7,010 nt of DNA, from contig CACBGC010000036.1 of the NCBI GenBank assembly GCA_902538695.1, positions 1 through 7,010 on the forward strand. Direction: 5' to 3'. Below the pieces are notes generated by a model. That model ran no database searches. It saw nothing but the letters and a program-made list of their open reading frames with translations, and was not told the origin of the DNA. Shown here in pieces: positions 5,956-7,010 of the stretch. Position 1 is the first letter of the stretch; every line of letters starts with the position of its first letter. A program made the translations under genes and the position numbers. Source of the DNA: an uncultured Synechococcaceae cyanobacterium (lineage in GTDB: Bacteria; Cyanobacteriota; Cyanobacteriia; PCC-6307; Cyanobiaceae).

Positions 5956-7010
5956 TTAGTAAGTTTCTACGTGCCATCTTCCTGCTTTTTTTAGTTGAGG
6001 TCTTAATTCTGACCAGTTCAAACCTTTTTTCTTCAGCTGCCTTAGTCATTGCTTCATCTATTCCAGGTTCCATACCCTTTAATCCACAAAGATATATATG
6101 TGTCTTTTCATCTTCAATCATATTGAAAAGTTCATTGGCTGACTCTAAAACTCTATCTTGAATGTACATTCTTCCACCTTTTGTATTTTGCTGCTCGCGA
6201 CTAATAGCTTTTGTATATTTAAAATTATTTGGATTCTCAGAAATGTATCTTTGAAGATCTTCCTCGTATAACAAATTAGCTGATTTTGGAGCACCCATAA
6301 ATAACCAAGCTTTACCCTTGAAATTCCATTTATTTTTTTCTTTTTCAGTTGGTTCGAACATTCTTCTTAAATAAGCTCTCATTGGTGCTATTCCAGTTCC
6401 AGTGGCTAACATAACAATATTTGCGTCCTCTTCATCAGGTAGAAGCATTTCTTTACCAACAGGACCTGTTATTTTTACTTTATCTCCAGGCTTAATATCA
6501 CATAAGTAAGTAGAGCAGATACCATTAATGGTTTCACCATCTTTTTCATACTGAAGCTGTCTTACACAAAGAGAAACTGTATTTCCATTAAAGTCATCAC
6601 CGTGTCTAGTACTAGCTATTGAATATAGTCTTAATTTATGAGGTTTTCCATTAGCATCTTCACCAGCTGGCATGATACCAATACTTTGACCTTCTACATA
6701 ATTTAAAAATGGATCACTATCTTTAAGGTCAAAAGTTATGTGATTAACTCTACCAATTGCTCCTTCTTTGAGAAGACTATAGTTTTCAATAACTGTTCCC
6801 TCAAATGGTGTTTTAGGACGGTAAATATTGACTGGAACATCTGCATGTTTTTTCTTAACTATTTTTGGAGATTCTGTTTTTGGAGCTTCTGTTTTTAAAA
6901 CATCGACTTTTTTAGGTTCCACAGTTTTTGCCTCAGGTTTTTTTGTTTTTACTTCTTCAACAAACTTTAAAGCTCTTTTGTTAAAAGTTGTGAGTATAAA
7001 ATAAAAAACA
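5956..7010 (-). CDS. petH: Ferredoxin-NADP+ reductase (FNR), 5' end outside window, +1 frameshift near 3' end
   Basis: The product is plant-type FNR, which passes electrons from reduced ferredoxin to NADP+ at the thylakoid. Numbering from the in-frame GTG at 6922, it shows VPVNIYRPK (29-37), GQSIGI (78-83), the FAD motif RLYSIAST (98-105), GICSTYLC (134-141), the NADP motif ATGTGIAPMR (173-182), SRE (241-243) and YLCGLKGMEP (277-286). The frame stays open with no stop up to the window edge and contains no ATG; the Lys/Glu-rich coding-like sequence before 6922 suggests the true start lies beyond 7010, although GTG 6922 cannot be excluded. After residue 299 the frame is shifted by one extra A in the run at 6025-6030. 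As read, the protein ends in 25 unrelated residues with a stop at 5948-5950. Removing one base restores GLNWSELRPQLKK... ending AGRWHVETY with a stop at 5956-5958, the canonical FNR end including the FAD-stacking Tyr. Confidence 0.9.
6025..6030 (-). other. Frameshift site in petH (A6 where A5 is expected)
   Basis: The minus strand reads GAA GAA followed by AAAAAAGG. Five A in the run would give E-E-K-G-L-N-W in frame; six A give E-E-K-R-F-E-L and lose the conserved C-terminus. Frame restoration recovers 22 codons to a proper stop without any other change. This fits a homopolymer sequencing or assembly error; a recent mutation or transcriptional slippage is less likely. Confidence 0.88.
6863..6892 (-). 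repeat. Two 15-bp tandem units in the petH linker
   Basis: Two adjacent 15-bp units (6863-6877 and 6878-6892) differ at one base and encode TEAPK then TESPK in frame. They sit in the Lys/Pro/Glu/Thr-rich segment before the FNR catalytic core, which begins at about VPVNIYRPK. Related K-T-x-E-P type peptides flank them (for example EAKTVEPKK), so the linker probably grew by small duplications. Confidence 0.7.

Noticed and set aside
5928..6161. Plus-strand open frame of 77 codons opposite the petH 3' end
   Set aside because: It lies antisense to the conserved FNR C-terminus, has no recognisable motif or ribosome binding site, and is explained by the base composition of petH.
5956..7010. petH as a decayed pseudogene
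   Set aside because: Only one base change is needed to restore the whole conserved frame, all catalytic motifs are kept, and the gene is essential for photosynthesis, so an artefact is more likely than decay.
1..7010. Mobile element, CRISPR array, tRNA, riboswitch or a novel defence-type system
   Set aside because: No terminal repeats, transposase motifs, regularly spaced repeats, tRNA-like folds or unexplained gene cassettes were seen; nearly every base belongs to recognised core metabolic genes.

Overview
This is a compact, AT-rich, fully bacterial stretch that looks like a picocyanobacterium, most likely a high-light-type Prochlorococcus. The reasons are the low GC content, very short intergenic gaps, and the gene set folD-crtE-(DUF212 membrane protein) convergent with petH-zwf-opcA-cobB. 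petH (photosynthetic ferredoxin-NADP reductase) and opcA (cyanobacterial/actinobacterial G6PDH effector) point specifically to a cyanobacterium. The genus is inferred from gene order, composition and protein style, not from a database search.

Left part, plus strand: the 3' end of folD (1-194), then crtE (geranylgeranyl diphosphate synthase, 231-1133), then a small DUF212/divergent PAP2-type membrane protein (1147-1626). The gaps are 36 and 13 bp, so they may be co-transcribed. They link one-carbon/folate metabolism, the C20 isoprenoid precursor for carotenoids and the chlorophyll tail, and a possible lipid-phosphate enzyme.

Right part, minus strand (read right to left): petH (7010 to 5956, its 5' end outside the window), a 110-bp gap that probably holds the zwf promoter, then zwf, opcA and cobB packed with gaps of only 2 and 3 bp. 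zwf and opcA encode glucose-6-phosphate dehydrogenase and its activator (oxidative pentose phosphate pathway, NADPH in the dark). petH makes NADPH in the light. cobB amidates cobyrinic acid in corrinoid synthesis. The two gene blocks converge and overlap by 4 bp in a TTAA that supplies both stop codons.

The most notable observation is a +1 frameshift in petH: one extra A (T on the plus strand) in the homopolymer at 6025-6030. It replaces the conserved FNR C-terminus, which is fully intact in the neighbouring frame (ending KKAGRWHVETY). A sequencing or assembly error is the most likely explanation. Otherwise this looks like ordinary core genome. I see no mobile element, CRISPR array, tRNA, rRNA or evidence of an undescribed system, and no stretch above 300 bp lacks a gene.
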